Notes: generated from the letters alone by a model not told the origin. Counted from the stretch's first letter, positions 17,732-26,241 are shown. The stretch: DNA of 64,000 nt from Hyphomonas sp. BRH_c22 (GCF_000961795.1 NZ_LADU01000139.1:32228-96227); one strand, 5' to 3'. Numbers and translations: made by a program.

Positions 17732-18844
17732 CTATTCTTCTTCAGGCTTGACGAGTTCGATAACACCCCGGCGCTTCAGTGACATCAGCGAAGACAGGAA
17801 GTCCCGCTGGACAGCTTCTGCCTGTGCCGGTGTGAGGTCCTTTGCATCGGTTAACTCGTCCCGGAGTTTGTCTGCCAGGCGTGCCGAAATGTTGCCCAAA
17901 AGGAATTCGGACACCTCGGCATAATTACCCCTGAGGCTGACGAGCAGCTTGACCGTCGTCTCCTCGTCCATTTCGCGGAAGGCAACCGGTACGGCCGTTA
18001 TGGGCAGTATCGTCGGCAGGCCTTCCATCGTGAACATCGATTGCTGGATCAACTTCAACTTGTCTTCATGCTTCGACTCGAGGAATCTCACGAGCGAGTC
18101 ACGTTTCTCCGCAGGAATCAGGCTGAGCAGCTCGCCAATTTCAGATAAATGCTCATTGTTTTCTTCGAACCCGACTTGTTCCGCATTCAGGAATTCCATT
18201 TCAATCATCCGGGCGAGCACCAGATCTATTCCCGGATCATGCGTGTGACCTTCAACCATGAACCCCATCGTCGCATCCAGCTTATCGCCGTTCATGTGCC
18301 CGAGCACCTCGGACGCGATCGAGACGTCAAGCCTGCGCAGAATAAGCGCGATAATGTTCGGAGTCAGGCCATCAAGATAGTGCGCTATCTGCTTGGGTTC
18401 CTTCTTTGCCAGGCGCACCCAAGGGCTTTCTGTAGAGGCTTCTGGGGCCGTTTCCGAAGAAGCGCCAGTCGATTCCTCTCCCATGACTGCCGCCAGACGC
18501 TCTGCATCCAGAAGGCCTGAGAGCACTTCGCGGGCCTTCTCGCGGCCACCCCGCATTGCACCGTTCGATTTGCGAAGATGGGTCAGGAAATCGACAATGA
18601 TGCCTACCATTTCATCACGCGCAATGAAGGAAATATCCTGCAATGCTGCGGCCACTTTCGTCAAGGCAGCATCGTCCAGCTTCTCGACAATGGGCTTTGC
18701 AGCACTCTCACCAAGCAAGGCAATGATGACCGCCACGCGCTGTGATGGCGTGATCGTCGAACCCTTTGCGGTGGGGCGCGTCTGCGCTGATCCCAGTGGG
18801 ACAATTCTGGCTGCTGCCAGATCGGGTTTGGGCTGCGCGTTCAT
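17732..18844 (-). CDS. fliG: Flagellar motor switch protein FliG
   Basis: FliG transmits torque from MotA. The N-terminal domain shows SQRVAVIIALLGESAAKPIV and LTKVAAALQDIS; the middle domain has the EQVGFEENNEHL-like region in place of the more usual EHPQ sequence; the C-terminal domain shows FREMDEETTVKLLVSLRGN and AEVSEFLLGNISARLADKLR, the charged torque helix. At 370 residues it is slightly long. The ATG overlaps the fliP stop by four bases. Its place after fliP is unusual: in Caulobacter fliG directly follows fliF. Confidence 0.88.
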   Translation of the reverse strand: MNAQPKPDLAAARIVPLGSAQTRPTAKGSTITPSQRVAVIIALLGESAAKPIVEKLDDAALTKVAAALQDISFIARDEMVGIIVDFLTHLRKSNGAMRGGREKAREVLSGLLDAERLAAVMGEESTGASSETAPEASTESPWVRLAKKEPKQIAHYLDGLTPNIIALILRRLDVSIASEVLGHMNGDKLDATMGFMVEGHTHDPGIDLVLARMIEMEFLNAEQVGFEENNEHLSEIGELLSLIPAEKRDSLVRFLESKHEDKLKLIQQSMFTMEGLPTILPITAVPVAFREMDEETTVKLLVSLRGNYAEVSEFLLGNISARLADKLRDELTDAKDLTPAQAEAVQRDFLSSLMSLKRRGVIELVKPEEE

Positions 18845-19617
18845 CCCGAGTATCCTCTCAACACCGCTTCAGTGATCTTTAGCCAACCATCTGCCAAAAT
18901 GAAGAACCCAAGCTTAAAGGGCAAGGAAACGACTGTCGGGGGCACCATCATCATACCAACGGCCATAAGCACAGATGCAACGACCAGATCGATCACCATG
19001 AATGGCAGGAAGATCACAAAGCCGATCTGAAATGCGTGCTTGATTTCCGAGAGCATGAATGCGGTTGCGAGAAGCGAGAAAGGCGGCGCCTCCCCTTCCG
19101 GCACAGGCCTGTTAACGGCATCGCCGAGGACCGCAATCGTGTCGGGCTCGACGCGGCGCATCATGAATTCACGGAAGGGGTCCGTGGTCTGAACCCAAGC
19201 CTGCTCTTCGCTCGATATCCCGTCCATGTATGGCGAAATACCGGTCTCCCAGGCCGTCATGAAGACAGGTTCCATAATGAAGAAAGTGAGAAACATGGCC
19301 AACGCCATGATCATCATGTTTGGGGGCGCCTGGGGCACCCCGATCGCTTGCCGCATGAAAGAGAACACAATAACCATGAATGGCAGACACGTCACCATCA
19401 TGGCGATGGCGGGCACCAGGCTCAACACGGATACCAGCAAGAAGAGCTGAATTGTAGAACGGCTTAAGCCCCCGCTCGCCCCGTCCAGAACGCTGTTTAG
19501 GCCCTGGGCCGCCTCAGGCGGCACACCTTGAGCGTATGCCGCAGATGCCGCACACGCGCCAGCCAGAATCAGGATCGTCAGAACACGGGCTGTGCCGCCA
19601 AGCCTAGCCAAGGGCAT
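18841..19617 (-). CDS. fliP: Flagellar export gate protein FliP
   Basis: FliP is a core membrane component of the flagellar type III export gate. After a signal peptide (VLTILILAGACAASAAYAQG) come LFLLVSVLSLVPAIAMMVTC, FMRQAIGVPQAPPNMMIMAL and FQIGFVIFLPFMVIDLVVAS, which are diagnostic. I place the start at ATG 19,617, overlapping the fliN stop by 14 bases; a TTG six codons upstream is the alternative. Coupled to fliG downstream. Confidence 0.96.
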   Translation of the reverse strand: MPLARLGGTARVLTILILAGACAASAAYAQGVPPEAAQGLNSVLDGASGGLSRSTIQLFLLVSVLSLVPAIAMMVTCLPFMVIVFSFMRQAIGVPQAPPNMMIMALAMFLTFFIMEPVFMTAWETGISPYMDGISSEEQAWVQTTDPFREFMMRRVEPDTIAVLGDAVNRPVPEGEAPPFSLLATAFMLSEIKHAFQIGFVIFLPFMVIDLVVASVLMAVGMMMVPPTVVSLPFKLGFFILADGWLKITEAVLRGYSG

Positions 19618-19927
19618 CGCTGGCCTGCTCTGCAATTTCGGTGATTTTTACACCGAGTGTCCCATCTTCGGTTTCTACGAGTTCGCCCCGCGCAATGATC
19701 TTGTTATCGATAGCGAGGTCCACCGGATCGTCAATGCGGGACGTCAAGGGCACGATGGATTCCGGTCGCAGCTCCAGTATTTCCGAAACGCTGAGCCGCG
19801 CCTGGCCAATGGAAACGGTAACGGTGACAGGCACGTTGAATATGGACCGCCGGTACTTGTTCGAGTTCGAAGACTCGCGGCGATCATCTTCGGCGGTCGG
19901 CTGAACAGCTTCTTCAGGGTTGGCCAT
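19604..19927 (-). CDS. fliN: Flagellar motor switch protein FliN
   Basis: A C-ring component with the SpoA fold. The pattern NVPVTVTVSIGQARLSVSEI followed by LELRPESIVPLTSRIDDPVD and IARGELVETEDGTLGVKITE is characteristic. ATG 19,927 directly follows the upstream flbE/fliH stop codon and gives 107 residues, the usual length; the longer reading frame from 19,972 would overlap that gene. Confidence 0.95.
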   Translation of the reverse strand: MANPEEAVQPTAEDDRRESSNSNKYRRSIFNVPVTVTVSIGQARLSVSEILELRPESIVPLTSRIDDPVDLAIDNKIIARGELVETEDGTLGVKITEIAEQASDALG

Positions 19928-19928
19928 A

Positions 19929-20555
19929 TTATAACTCTTCAATCCTGGTTTGAGGTGAATCAAGTTGGGCAAGGCATGCTGTTAGCAGGCCATCAAAATC
20001 GAACGTGAGTCCCCCGGTCTCCCATGAGACACGTACCTGCGCGTCTTCATCCTCAACGGCCGGCACCACTGCGCAGCGATCCGTTAGACCGGGCATATTC
20101 TCAACAGCGGCACGCAACTTTTCGAGCAGTGCTGGTTGCGCGCGAATTTCGACGGCGGGCGCTGACGATGGCACCATGACTGGCAAGTGGCGGCCTATTT
20201 CGTCCGCAAGAAAAAGACGCGAAAGTTCCGGAAACAGCCTTGCGGAGATTGACTGTGTGACGCGAACCGTTTGCTCGCGCGCTTCCCGTTCGATCCGCTC
20301 AATCGCGTCGGCCATTGCCAACAGCATGATCTCGATCTCCGCAAATTCCGGGGCACGGCCGGGTGCGACATCGGCGTCAGTCGCAATGGCTGGCGCGAAT
20401 TCCGATGACGCCGGCACAGGCGGCACGTCGCCAGCTTGTCCATTCTCGGCATCATCAGCTGGCATCTGGCCCAGCAGCAGTCGAAGCTGGCTGGAGCTCG
20501 GGCGCGCTGCGTCGCTGTCAAATCTCGGCAGATTGGTAAGGAATGCCTCACTCAT
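19929..20555 (-). CDS. FliH/FlbE-like flagellar export assembly protein
   Basis: A 208-residue protein with a variable N-terminus, a coiled-coil segment (EIEIMLLAMADAIERIEREA, then REQTVRVTQSISARLFPELS) and a C-terminal domain in which VEIRAQPALLEKLRAAVENM fits the FliH/HrpE family. FliH-type proteins regulate the export ATPase FliI. In Caulobacter the equivalent FlbE gene also sits between fliF/fliG and fliN. Its start overlaps the fliF stop by eight bases. Sequence divergence keeps the call moderate; fliI is not in the window. Confidence 0.7.
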   Translation of the reverse strand: MSEAFLTNLPRFDSDAARPSSSQLRLLLGQMPADDAENGQAGDVPPVPASSEFAPAIATDADVAPGRAPEFAEIEIMLLAMADAIERIEREAREQTVRVTQSISARLFPELSRLFLADEIGRHLPVMVPSSAPAVEIRAQPALLEKLRAAVENMPGLTDRCAVVPAVEDEDAQVRVSWETGGLTFDFDGLLTACLAQLDSPQTRIEEL

Positions 20556-22065
20556 TCACTGCCGCCTTCCGGTCTTCATTCAGCCATTCCTGAAGAATTG
20601 CAGCCGCATCATCCTGGCGACCGATCGTGTAGTCCTTCAACGAGACGAATGGATCGGGCGAGCCGCCACCCTCGACTGCAAAGATGCCGTCGCCGGTGGC
20701 GGATCCATCCTGCGACGCACTCTTCTGACTCAGGAGTGGCCGAATGACACCAAAGGCCAGCACGATTACCACGAGGCTCATGACAAGGATTTTGATACCC
20801 GACCAAAGGTAGCGTTCGGTCAATTGCTGAACCAGGCCTGGAGCTGCGACCATGTCCGTGACGACCGGTGCCTGGAATGGCATAATTTCGACAGTCAGAT
20901 CGTCGCCGCGGCTTGTATCGAGGCCGGCAGCAGATGCTATCAATTGCTTGAAGTCGGCGACCATCTGATCGGTCAGCGCGGCAACATCGGTCGCAGCTGG
21001 ATCAAGGCCGAGCACCTGGTCGTTCAGGAGGACGGCGATCGAGATGCGCTCGACCGCGCCTGGCAGCTTCTCTGTTTGGGTTCGCGTTTCATTGATTTCG
21101 TACGTCACATTTTCTGACGAGTTTCGCGCTGTGCTAGTAGAGGCCCCACCCGGCTCCTCATTGGCCTGGGGCAGATTACTTGCTGCCGTAATGCCGGCGG
21201 CAGTCCCGCCGCTGGATTCACTGACATCACCACTGGATCGGTTCCGGACAACACGCGAGTCGGGATCGAACATGACGGCAGAGGTTGTTTGACGCTCGTG
21301 ACTGACATCAACCGAGACCGATACGCGGGCATTGTTCAGGCCAACACGCGCTTCCAGCAACCGAAGAATCTTCTGCTCAAGCAAAGCCTCTTGTGTCTCG
21401 GCCTTTGCATTTGGCTGATTGGCAGATGCAATGCCAGGTCCTGCGAGGATGCCTTTCTGCGAGTCGATGACCGCGACTTCATCGGGGTTAAGACCGGAGA
21501 CTGCGAGCGCCACGAGATACTGAATGGCCTGCGCCTGGCTACCCGAAAGATCGTGTGTTGAGGCAAGGGTAACTGAAGCGGTCTGCTTGGGCTCGGAGCG
21601 CGCGAATCCCGAACGCAGGCTGGCGCCGATGTGCACGCGGACGGACTGAACACCCGGGATGGCCAGAATGGTGCGGGTCAGTTCGCCTTCCTTGGCACGC
21701 CAATAGGCGGCGTTGTACATCTCGGATGTCACCGAGAATCCGTTGACTTCATCGAGCAGCTCATAACCTTGAACGGATTGCTGTGGCAGACCCGCTTTTG
21801 CGAGCGAGAACCGGACAGCATCCCGATCATTCTGGGCTACAAAAATCGCGTCGCCCCGGATTTCATACTTGGCGGCACGCTTTTCCAGCTCTTCGATGAT
21901 TTCTCCGGTGTGGGCCGGTTCGAGACCTGAATACAACAGCGCCATTGGTTGCTGGATCGCCCCCCTCACAAGAAACGTCATCGCCAACGCCACACCGAGC
22001 ACGGCGAACGCAAGCATCAGTTGCCGCTGCAAGGGCAGCGCTCTCAAAGTGGCGGTAAAACTCAT
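20548..22065 (-). CDS. fliF: Flagellar MS-ring protein FliF
   Basis: FliF forms the MS-ring platform in the inner membrane. Two membrane segments are present, near the start (LMLAFAVLGVALAMTFLV) and near the end (IKILVMSLVVIVLAFGVIRP). The ring-building motif region includes ALLYSGLEPAHTGEIIEELE, NDRDAVRFSLAKAGLPQQ and the YLVALAVSGLNPDEVAVIDS pattern. The C-terminal FliG-binding tail (AAAILQEWLNEDRKAAVNE) is intact. 505 residues. First gene of the fliF-flbE-fliN-fliP-fliG run and divergent from fliL. Confidence 0.97.
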   Translation of the reverse strand: MSFTATLRALPLQRQLMLAFAVLGVALAMTFLVRGAIQQPMALLYSGLEPAHTGEIIEELEKRAAKYEIRGDAIFVAQNDRDAVRFSLAKAGLPQQSVQGYELLDEVNGFSVTSEMYNAAYWRAKEGELTRTILAIPGVQSVRVHIGASLRSGFARSEPKQTASVTLASTHDLSGSQAQAIQYLVALAVSGLNPDEVAVIDSQKGILAGPGIASANQPNAKAETQEALLEQKILRLLEARVGLNNARVSVSVDVSHERQTTSAVMFDPDSRVVRNRSSGDVSESSGGTAAGITAASNLPQANEEPGGASTSTARNSSENVTYEINETRTQTEKLPGAVERISIAVLLNDQVLGLDPAATDVAALTDQMVADFKQLIASAAGLDTSRGDDLTVEIMPFQAPVVTDMVAAPGLVQQLTERYLWSGIKILVMSLVVIVLAFGVIRPLLSQKSASQDGSATGDGIFAVEGGGSPDPFVSLKDYTIGRQDDAAAILQEWLNEDRKAAVNE

Positions 22066-22151
22066 GACCCGGCAATTCCGTTTTCGGCAGCATTACTGCA
22101 ATGGTTAAAATTATGCGGGTAATTGTTAACGGTTCCTTTACCCCACATTTG

Positions 22152-22166
22152 TTTAAGGTCGATTAA
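22152..22166. promoter_or_regulatory. Candidate CtrA box in the fliF/fliL divergent region
   Basis: TTTA, seven bases, TTAA: one mismatch from the CtrA consensus. It lies 28 bases before the fliL start and 87 from fliF. fliL is a known CtrA target in Caulobacter, which makes the location fitting; binding itself is inferred. Confidence 0.4.
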
Positions 22167-22193
22167 GGGATTTAATGGGCGGGTTGGTTTCAA

Positions 22194-22730
22194 ATGGCTG
22201 CGGGCAAGGGCAAGAAAGCCGGCACTAAAGATTCGGTAGACGCCGAAACCGGAGCGCCTCCTGCCGAGGTTAAAGCGGGAGGTGGTATGCTCGGCATTGC
22301 CCTTTTGGCAGTCGGCGCGCTCGCCAGTTCCTTTGCGACCGTATTTTTCCTTACGCCAGCAACAGTGCCTGATGCCCCGGTGTGCGAAGTGACCGAATCA
22401 GCTACACCTGCCGCAGCAGCCATCAAGGAGAATCAGTCTTATGTTGAGCTGCGCGATATCCTCATTACCATCGGAAGCGCTCCTGCGACGCGTTACCTCA
22501 AGATGAAAGTCGCGATTATCAGCGACAGTGGCGATTTACCGGCAGTCCATGACGCCGAACCCGTATTGATTGACGCGTTCACCAATTATCTGCGTTCCGT
22601 TGAATTGAGCGATTTTGAGAATCCCGGCTTCTATTCGCATATGCGCGATCAGCTGGATCGCCGGTCGCAGCTTGTGCTTGGCAATGGTGTTTCTGACGGC
22701 GTCCTGATCACCGAATTCCTGTTGAGATAA
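22194..22730 (+). CDS. fliL: Flagellar basal-body protein FliL
   Basis: An inner-membrane protein associated with the stator. A basic N-terminal stretch (AAGKGKKAGTKDS) precedes one membrane helix (GGMLGIALLAVGALASSFATV). The periplasmic domain shows YVELRDILITIGSAPATRYL, KMKVAIISD and DAFTNYLRSVELSDFEN, the FliL pattern. 178 residues, normal. It starts the fliL-DUF6468-motE operon, as in many alphaproteobacteria. Confidence 0.9.
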   Translation: MAAGKGKKAGTKDSVDAETGAPPAEVKAGGGMLGIALLAVGALASSFATVFFLTPATVPDAPVCEVTESATPAAAAIKENQSYVELRDILITIGSAPATRYLKMKVAIISDSGDLPAVHDAEPVLIDAFTNYLRSVELSDFENPGFYSHMRDQLDRRSQLVLGNGVSDGVLITEFLLR

Positions 22731-22731
22731 G

Positions 22732-23226
22732 ATGATGAATTTTGAACCGACAGATTTTGCCATTGTCCTGGTGTCGCTCGCGGCCTGTGTGTATTGTTTT
22801 GTGCTGAACAGACGCTTGAAGGCTCTGCAAAACACCAAGGACGGACTTGGCGCGACCATCATGGCGATGTCAAAGTCCATCGCGGCTATGTCGAGTTCAA
22901 CCCAGCAAACCCGGTCCCATGTCGGGGAAATGGCAATCCGGTTGTCGAGCCTGCTTGAAGAGGCCAACCGAACATGCGAGCGATTGGAAAATCTTCAGAC
23001 CTCGCTAGAGACCACTCAGCAAAATGCCGTTGATCAGGTTACCGCAACGCAAACCGAGCTCGGCATCATGATGCGCATCATCCTGGATCAGTCCAAGACC
23101 CGGATCATGGAGATGACGACGCTGATGCAACGGTTGCGCGATCTGACCGATGCGGCAGGTGACATTCCAGACCTCACCCCCCCCCTTCAGGTAAAGCAAA
23201 AAGCGGCGACACGCCGAGTGGGTTAA
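22732..23226 (+). CDS. Membrane-anchored coiled-coil protein, DUF6468-like, in the fliL operon
   Basis: A 164-residue protein with an N-terminal membrane helix (FAIVLVSLAACVYCFVLNRR) followed by a long predicted coiled coil (LSSLLEEANRTCERLENLQT and onward) and a basic tail. Alphaproteobacterial flagellar loci often carry such a protein between fliL and motE; I recall it as DUF6468. The function is unknown; a structural role near the stator or switch is inferred from position. It starts one base after fliL ends. Confidence 0.6.
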   Translation: MMNFEPTDFAIVLVSLAACVYCFVLNRRLKALQNTKDGLGATIMAMSKSIAAMSSSTQQTRSHVGEMAIRLSSLLEEANRTCERLENLQTSLETTQQNAVDQVTATQTELGIMMRIILDQSKTRIMEMTTLMQRLRDLTDAAGDIPDLTPPLQVKQKAATRRVG

Positions 23227-23230
23227 CGTC

Positions 23231-23848
23231 ATGAAAACCCTGGATAAACGCGGTTCCTACGTCCTGCTTTCTCTCGGCTTCCTCTTCGCAATTGGCGCAG
23301 CCGTACGATTCCTTCCGAGCAGCTTCGCAATTGCGGAAAACACAACCGAAGCGGCGCCAAGCGAGGCCATGGAGGGTGATCCTCCGTCAGATCCAGCAAG
23401 CCAGGCTGTCGCCGTTCAGCCGATTGATCAGGTATGTTTTACGGATGAGACAGCCGCTTCACTGATGGCCGATCAGAAACAGATGGAAACCCAGTACGAG
23501 GCGCTGACAAATCAGGAGCTGGAGCTGCAGGCTCGCAAACAGGAGCTCGATCAACGTGCGGCCGATCTTGATGCTATACAGCAAGCCCTCGCCGCACGTT
23601 GGGAGGAAATGCAAAAAGCATCCGAAGACGACCTGACGCATTTGGCCCGCATGTACGGCACCATGAAACCGGACCAGGCGGCAGCCATTTTCAATCAGAT
23701 GGACCCGGATTTTGCGGGTAGTTTCCTGCGCTTGATGCGCAGCGAACAGGCAGGACTTATCCTGGCCAGCATGGAAACTCGCAAGGCCTATGAAGTGAGC
23801 CTGAAGCTCGCGGAGCTGAACAAGGACATCCGGGAAGAAGCGAACTGA
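23231..23848 (+). CDS. motE: MotE-family periplasmic stator chaperone-like protein
   Basis: After an N-terminal membrane anchor (YVLLSLGFLFAIGAAVRFLP) and a linker, the protein has a coiled coil (ELELQARKQELDQRAADLDA) and a C-terminal MgtE-N-like helical domain (LARMYGTMKPDQAAAIFNQM, then DPDFAGSFLRLMRSEQAGLI). This layout is that of MotE, which in Rhizobium stabilises the stator partner MotC. Its 205 residues fit. Last gene of the flagellar region; nothing flagellar follows. The gap 23,849-24,037 contains no recognisable gene. Confidence 0.75.
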   Translation: MKTLDKRGSYVLLSLGFLFAIGAAVRFLPSSFAIAENTTEAAPSEAMEGDPPSDPASQAVAVQPIDQVCFTDETAASLMADQKQMETQYEALTNQELELQARKQELDQRAADLDAIQQALAARWEEMQKASEDDLTHLARMYGTMKPDQAAAIFNQMDPDFAGSFLRLMRSEQAGLILASMETRKAYEVSLKLAELNKDIREEAN

Positions 23849-24037
23849 CGCGCACCAAACATGCGCTCAGACTGGCAGCTTTCCGGCCTTGCGAACCCAA
23901 TTGCAAATGATGGCGTGGGTCAGGTTCGCCAAGGGCATCATGTTGCAGTCAGCTATTTTGGTGGCGGGCGATAGCCCAACGCCAGATCACACTGAGTTCC
24001 TCTGAAATCGCGATGCTGTTCAAATCAGCAAATCCTG

Positions 24038-24066
24038 TTGACGGGTCGACGATCCATCCCTATTGC
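24038..24066 (+). promoter_or_regulatory. Sigma-70-type promoter for the tRNA-Leu-like gene
   Basis: TTGACG at 24,038-24,043 and TATTGC at 24,061-24,066 are separated by 17 bases, a good housekeeping spacing. The tRNA-Leu-like sequence begins 19 bases after the -10 box. Confidence 0.5.
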
Positions 24067-24084
24067 CCCGCCTGCCTACCCCGT

Positions 24085-24168
24085 GCCCAGATGGCGGAAT
24101 GGGTAGACGCGCTACGTTCAGGTCGTAGTGATCCTAAGGTCGCGGAGGTTCGAGTCCTCTTCTGCCAC
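24085..24168 (+). pseudogene. Degenerate tRNA-Leu(CAG): 5' acceptor strand does not match the 3' strand
   Basis: D-arm, anticodon stem-loop (loop TTCAGGT, anticodon CAG), variable arm (GATC/GGTC) and T-arm (GGAGG/CCTCT around TTCGAGT) are all intact. The acceptor fails: the 5' strand GCCCAGA faces TCTGCCA, so the three outermost pairs are mismatched and no CCA follows. The intact tRNA-Leu(CAG) at 48,179 shows the expected TCTGGGC ending. Probably a tRNA whose 3' end was lost in an integration or recombination event; 19 bases separate it from the island's left boundary. Confidence 0.6.
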
Positions 24169-24187
24169 TTTTCCGGTTTCGCAGGTG

Positions 24188-24233
24188 TGGTGACCCCGGC
24201 GCGATTCGAACGCGCGACCTACAGATTAGGAAT
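24188..24233 (-). repeat. Left attachment site: 46-bp copy of the tRNA-Arg 3' end
   Basis: Identical over 46 bases to 59,222-59,267 in the same orientation; the match ends at 24,234 (T instead of C). It covers the encoded CCA, acceptor 3' strand, T-arm, variable region and the 3' half of the anticodon arm of tRNA-Arg, the usual crossover segment of tyrosine integrases. Confidence 0.95.
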
Positions 24234-24311
24234 TTATACTAGGGGTTGAATTGCATTGTTGCGTTTTGAGAATATCCAATAAAAACAGCTCTTGTTTTGC
24301 CTCACTTTGAT

Positions 24312-24361
24312 ATACATTGTTGGGTCAAGTTTGAAAAAGTTACCAAAGTTACCACGGAGCC
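24312..24361 (+). repeat. Left arm-type repeats for the island integrase
   Basis: Two motifs, ATACATTGTT (24,312-24,321) and AGTTACCACGGAGCC (24,347-24,361), recur exactly inside the right end at 59,199-59,208 and 59,149-59,163. Three near-copies of GGGTTACCRC follow at about 24,400-24,430. Such short repeats on both sides of the core are typical integrase arm-binding or excisionase sites. No gene lies between the left attachment site and 24,481. Confidence 0.6.
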
Positions 24362-24481
24362 CGAATTTTCCCGAAAATACAGTGCTCATGTCTGTAGGTC
24401 GGGTTACCGCGGGTTACCACGGGTTACCAGATGAGCGCCCTTGGCGTTTAAGCGGCCTTGCGACTTTTCACAATGCTGTTT

Positions 24482-26023
24482 CTAGTCTCCGCCAAACGCC
24501 TCTGAATACACGCTCTCTACCTTCTCGACCTCCGGCGCAGTCAGCAACGCGAACTCTCCTTCACGGGCCCGTTTGGATAGCCGCCCATCGTTCTGGCTGA
24601 GAAAATGGTAGAGGAGATCAATCGTCTTGTCGGGCATTTCGACAAGCGCTTCCACACCGGCCTTGAAGCGATCATAGCTTCTCAGGAATGCGACCTCCCT
24701 TGGGAGGTCCGTTTCGATTGTCTGGCGCACGCATGACATCAGGAATTCCGCATGGGGCGTCGCATCGAAATATCGATAGAGATCCGCCGTGTCGTTCTGC
24801 ACGTCGACATTGCCAGCGGGCGTCGCGCGCCAGTCCACGAAGGGCAGTATCCGGCGAGAGTGGGATTCCAGCACGCGGCGGTATGCCTCGATGTGCTCCA
24901 GGATAGCGCTCGAAATCGGGAATACCAGGCCCGGCGGGTTGAACCCAGCCCGCGCGAGGGCGTGGTGGATCAGGTACCTGTGCAACCGGCCATTTCCATC
25001 CTCGAATGGGTGGATATAGACAAATCCGAATGCCAGGACGGCAGCGGCGACGATGGCGTCCATCGAGGACGCATACTGATCGTCAAAGGCCAGCAGCCCA
25101 TCCATCAAGGCGGGCAGATCCTCAGGCCGGGCACTGACATGGTCCGGAATTGGCGCACGGGTCACGCGGTCGTGCGTTCCCACGAACCCGCCTTCATTGC
25201 GATAGCCCTTGTGCACAAATCGCGTGTCACCGAGGACGAGTTCCTGCAAGCGCAGGAGTTCTGCATGGCTGAGCGAGCGCCCGCCCGCTTGCCCGATCGC
25301 TGCGCCCCATCGCTGGATCCGGTCCTGCGGCGGGCTTTCGCCCTCGATCGCATAGCTGGCTCTTGAATCATTGAGCAGCAGGAAAGCGGCGGCACGCGTA
25401 ATCATGTCCCCTGGCACAGATCCGATTGCGGCGGCTGCCTCGGTCTTCAAATCCAGTTTCAGCAAGGCCTCAATGTCCGCCGTCCGGAAAACGAGCGGAC
25501 AGAATGCCGGTGTGCCGGGGAGATTGTCACGCACACGATGACGACGGGAATTCCTGGAGCGGCCGGCAAGTTGCTGCGTCTCGTCGATAGCATCCACATA
25601 GTTGCCCGTCAGGGCATCGGGCAGGTCCACTGCTTCGCCGAGAAGCCATTCATAGAGAAACCAGGCACGGCGTGCATACTGGCTGGTCGGCGCTGCTGTC
25701 ACGAATTCTTCGATCGCACCGGGGCCAACGGCCCGGAACAGGGATTTCAGGACGAGCAGGTCCACGCCTTCATACTTCAAGGCAAATGTCAGGTGGCCTG
25801 CAAGGCTCGGCTCTGGCGCGTGGCGCTTCGTGTAGACAGTCCAGTCTGGCACTTCCACCACTCGGTAGTCCGCGCGAAAAGCTGAAAGCAAATGGGGAGG
25901 CGGGATGAAGAGGTCATATGCCGCTATCAGCGCAGCGTAGCCGACGGGCTGCGTGTCCTCCGGGACCATACGATCCCGAATAATTCTTATATCTCGTCCA
26001 AAATCGATATCTTTGTCATTCAT
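24482..26023 (-). CDS. Fic-domain protein, class II, probable AMP-transferase
   Basis: The catalytic Fic motif HPFEDGNGRLHR spans about residues 338-349 with the essential His338 and the anion-binding GNGR. An inhibitory motif of the S-x3-E-G type (SYAIEG, residues 223-228) lies N-terminal to it, which defines class II Fic proteins that hold themselves inactive until the helix is displaced. Fic enzymes usually transfer AMP to a hydroxyl side chain of a target protein. At 513 residues it is full length, with extra helical domains on both sides. It is the first gene inside the left end of the island and has no obvious partner; 346 AT-rich bases separate it from the next gene. Confidence 0.88.
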   Translation of the reverse strand: MNDKDIDFGRDIRIIRDRMVPEDTQPVGYAALIAAYDLFIPPPHLLSAFRADYRVVEVPDWTVYTKRHAPEPSLAGHLTFALKYEGVDLLVLKSLFRAVGPGAIEEFVTAAPTSQYARRAWFLYEWLLGEAVDLPDALTGNYVDAIDETQQLAGRSRNSRRHRVRDNLPGTPAFCPLVFRTADIEALLKLDLKTEAAAAIGSVPGDMITRAAAFLLLNDSRASYAIEGESPPQDRIQRWGAAIGQAGGRSLSHAELLRLQELVLGDTRFVHKGYRNEGGFVGTHDRVTRAPIPDHVSARPEDLPALMDGLLAFDDQYASSMDAIVAAAVLAFGFVYIHPFEDGNGRLHRYLIHHALARAGFNPPGLVFPISSAILEHIEAYRRVLESHSRRILPFVDWRATPAGNVDVQNDTADLYRYFDATPHAEFLMSCVRQTIETDLPREVAFLRSYDRFKAGVEALVEMPDKTIDLLYHFLSQNDGRLSKRAREGEFALLTAPEVEKVESVYSEAFGGD

Positions 26024-26205
26024 TCCGAAAAGTCATTATATTTGGAGCCATTCACGTTTTTCTATATAGTCGAAAAACGATTACAAATCTCGTAAATTTT
26101 TTATTATTTGTGATTTATTCGAAAAATTATTATTCGACGCTATGCTGGCAGATCTGAAGCAGGGCCTGATAAATCGTTTGAATTCAAGAGAAGGAGCCGC
26201 GCGCG

Positions 26206-26241
26206 ATGCGTTACACCACAATAGAAATTCCCGTGGTGTAA
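26206..26241 (+). other. Possible 11-codon leader ORF embedded in a perfect inverted repeat
   Basis: In the otherwise gene-free 26,024-26,369 region, an AAGGAG box nine bases upstream of an ATG opens an 11-codon frame (MRYTTIEIPVV) that closes with TAA. The frame almost coincides with a 10-bp perfect inverted repeat, GTTACACCAC (26,210-26,219) and GTGGTGTAAC (26,233-26,242), 13 bases apart. A leader peptide, an operator or a hairpin at the mRNA level are all possible; no T-run follows, so it is not a standard terminator. The rest of the gap is AT-rich. Confidence 0.3.
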
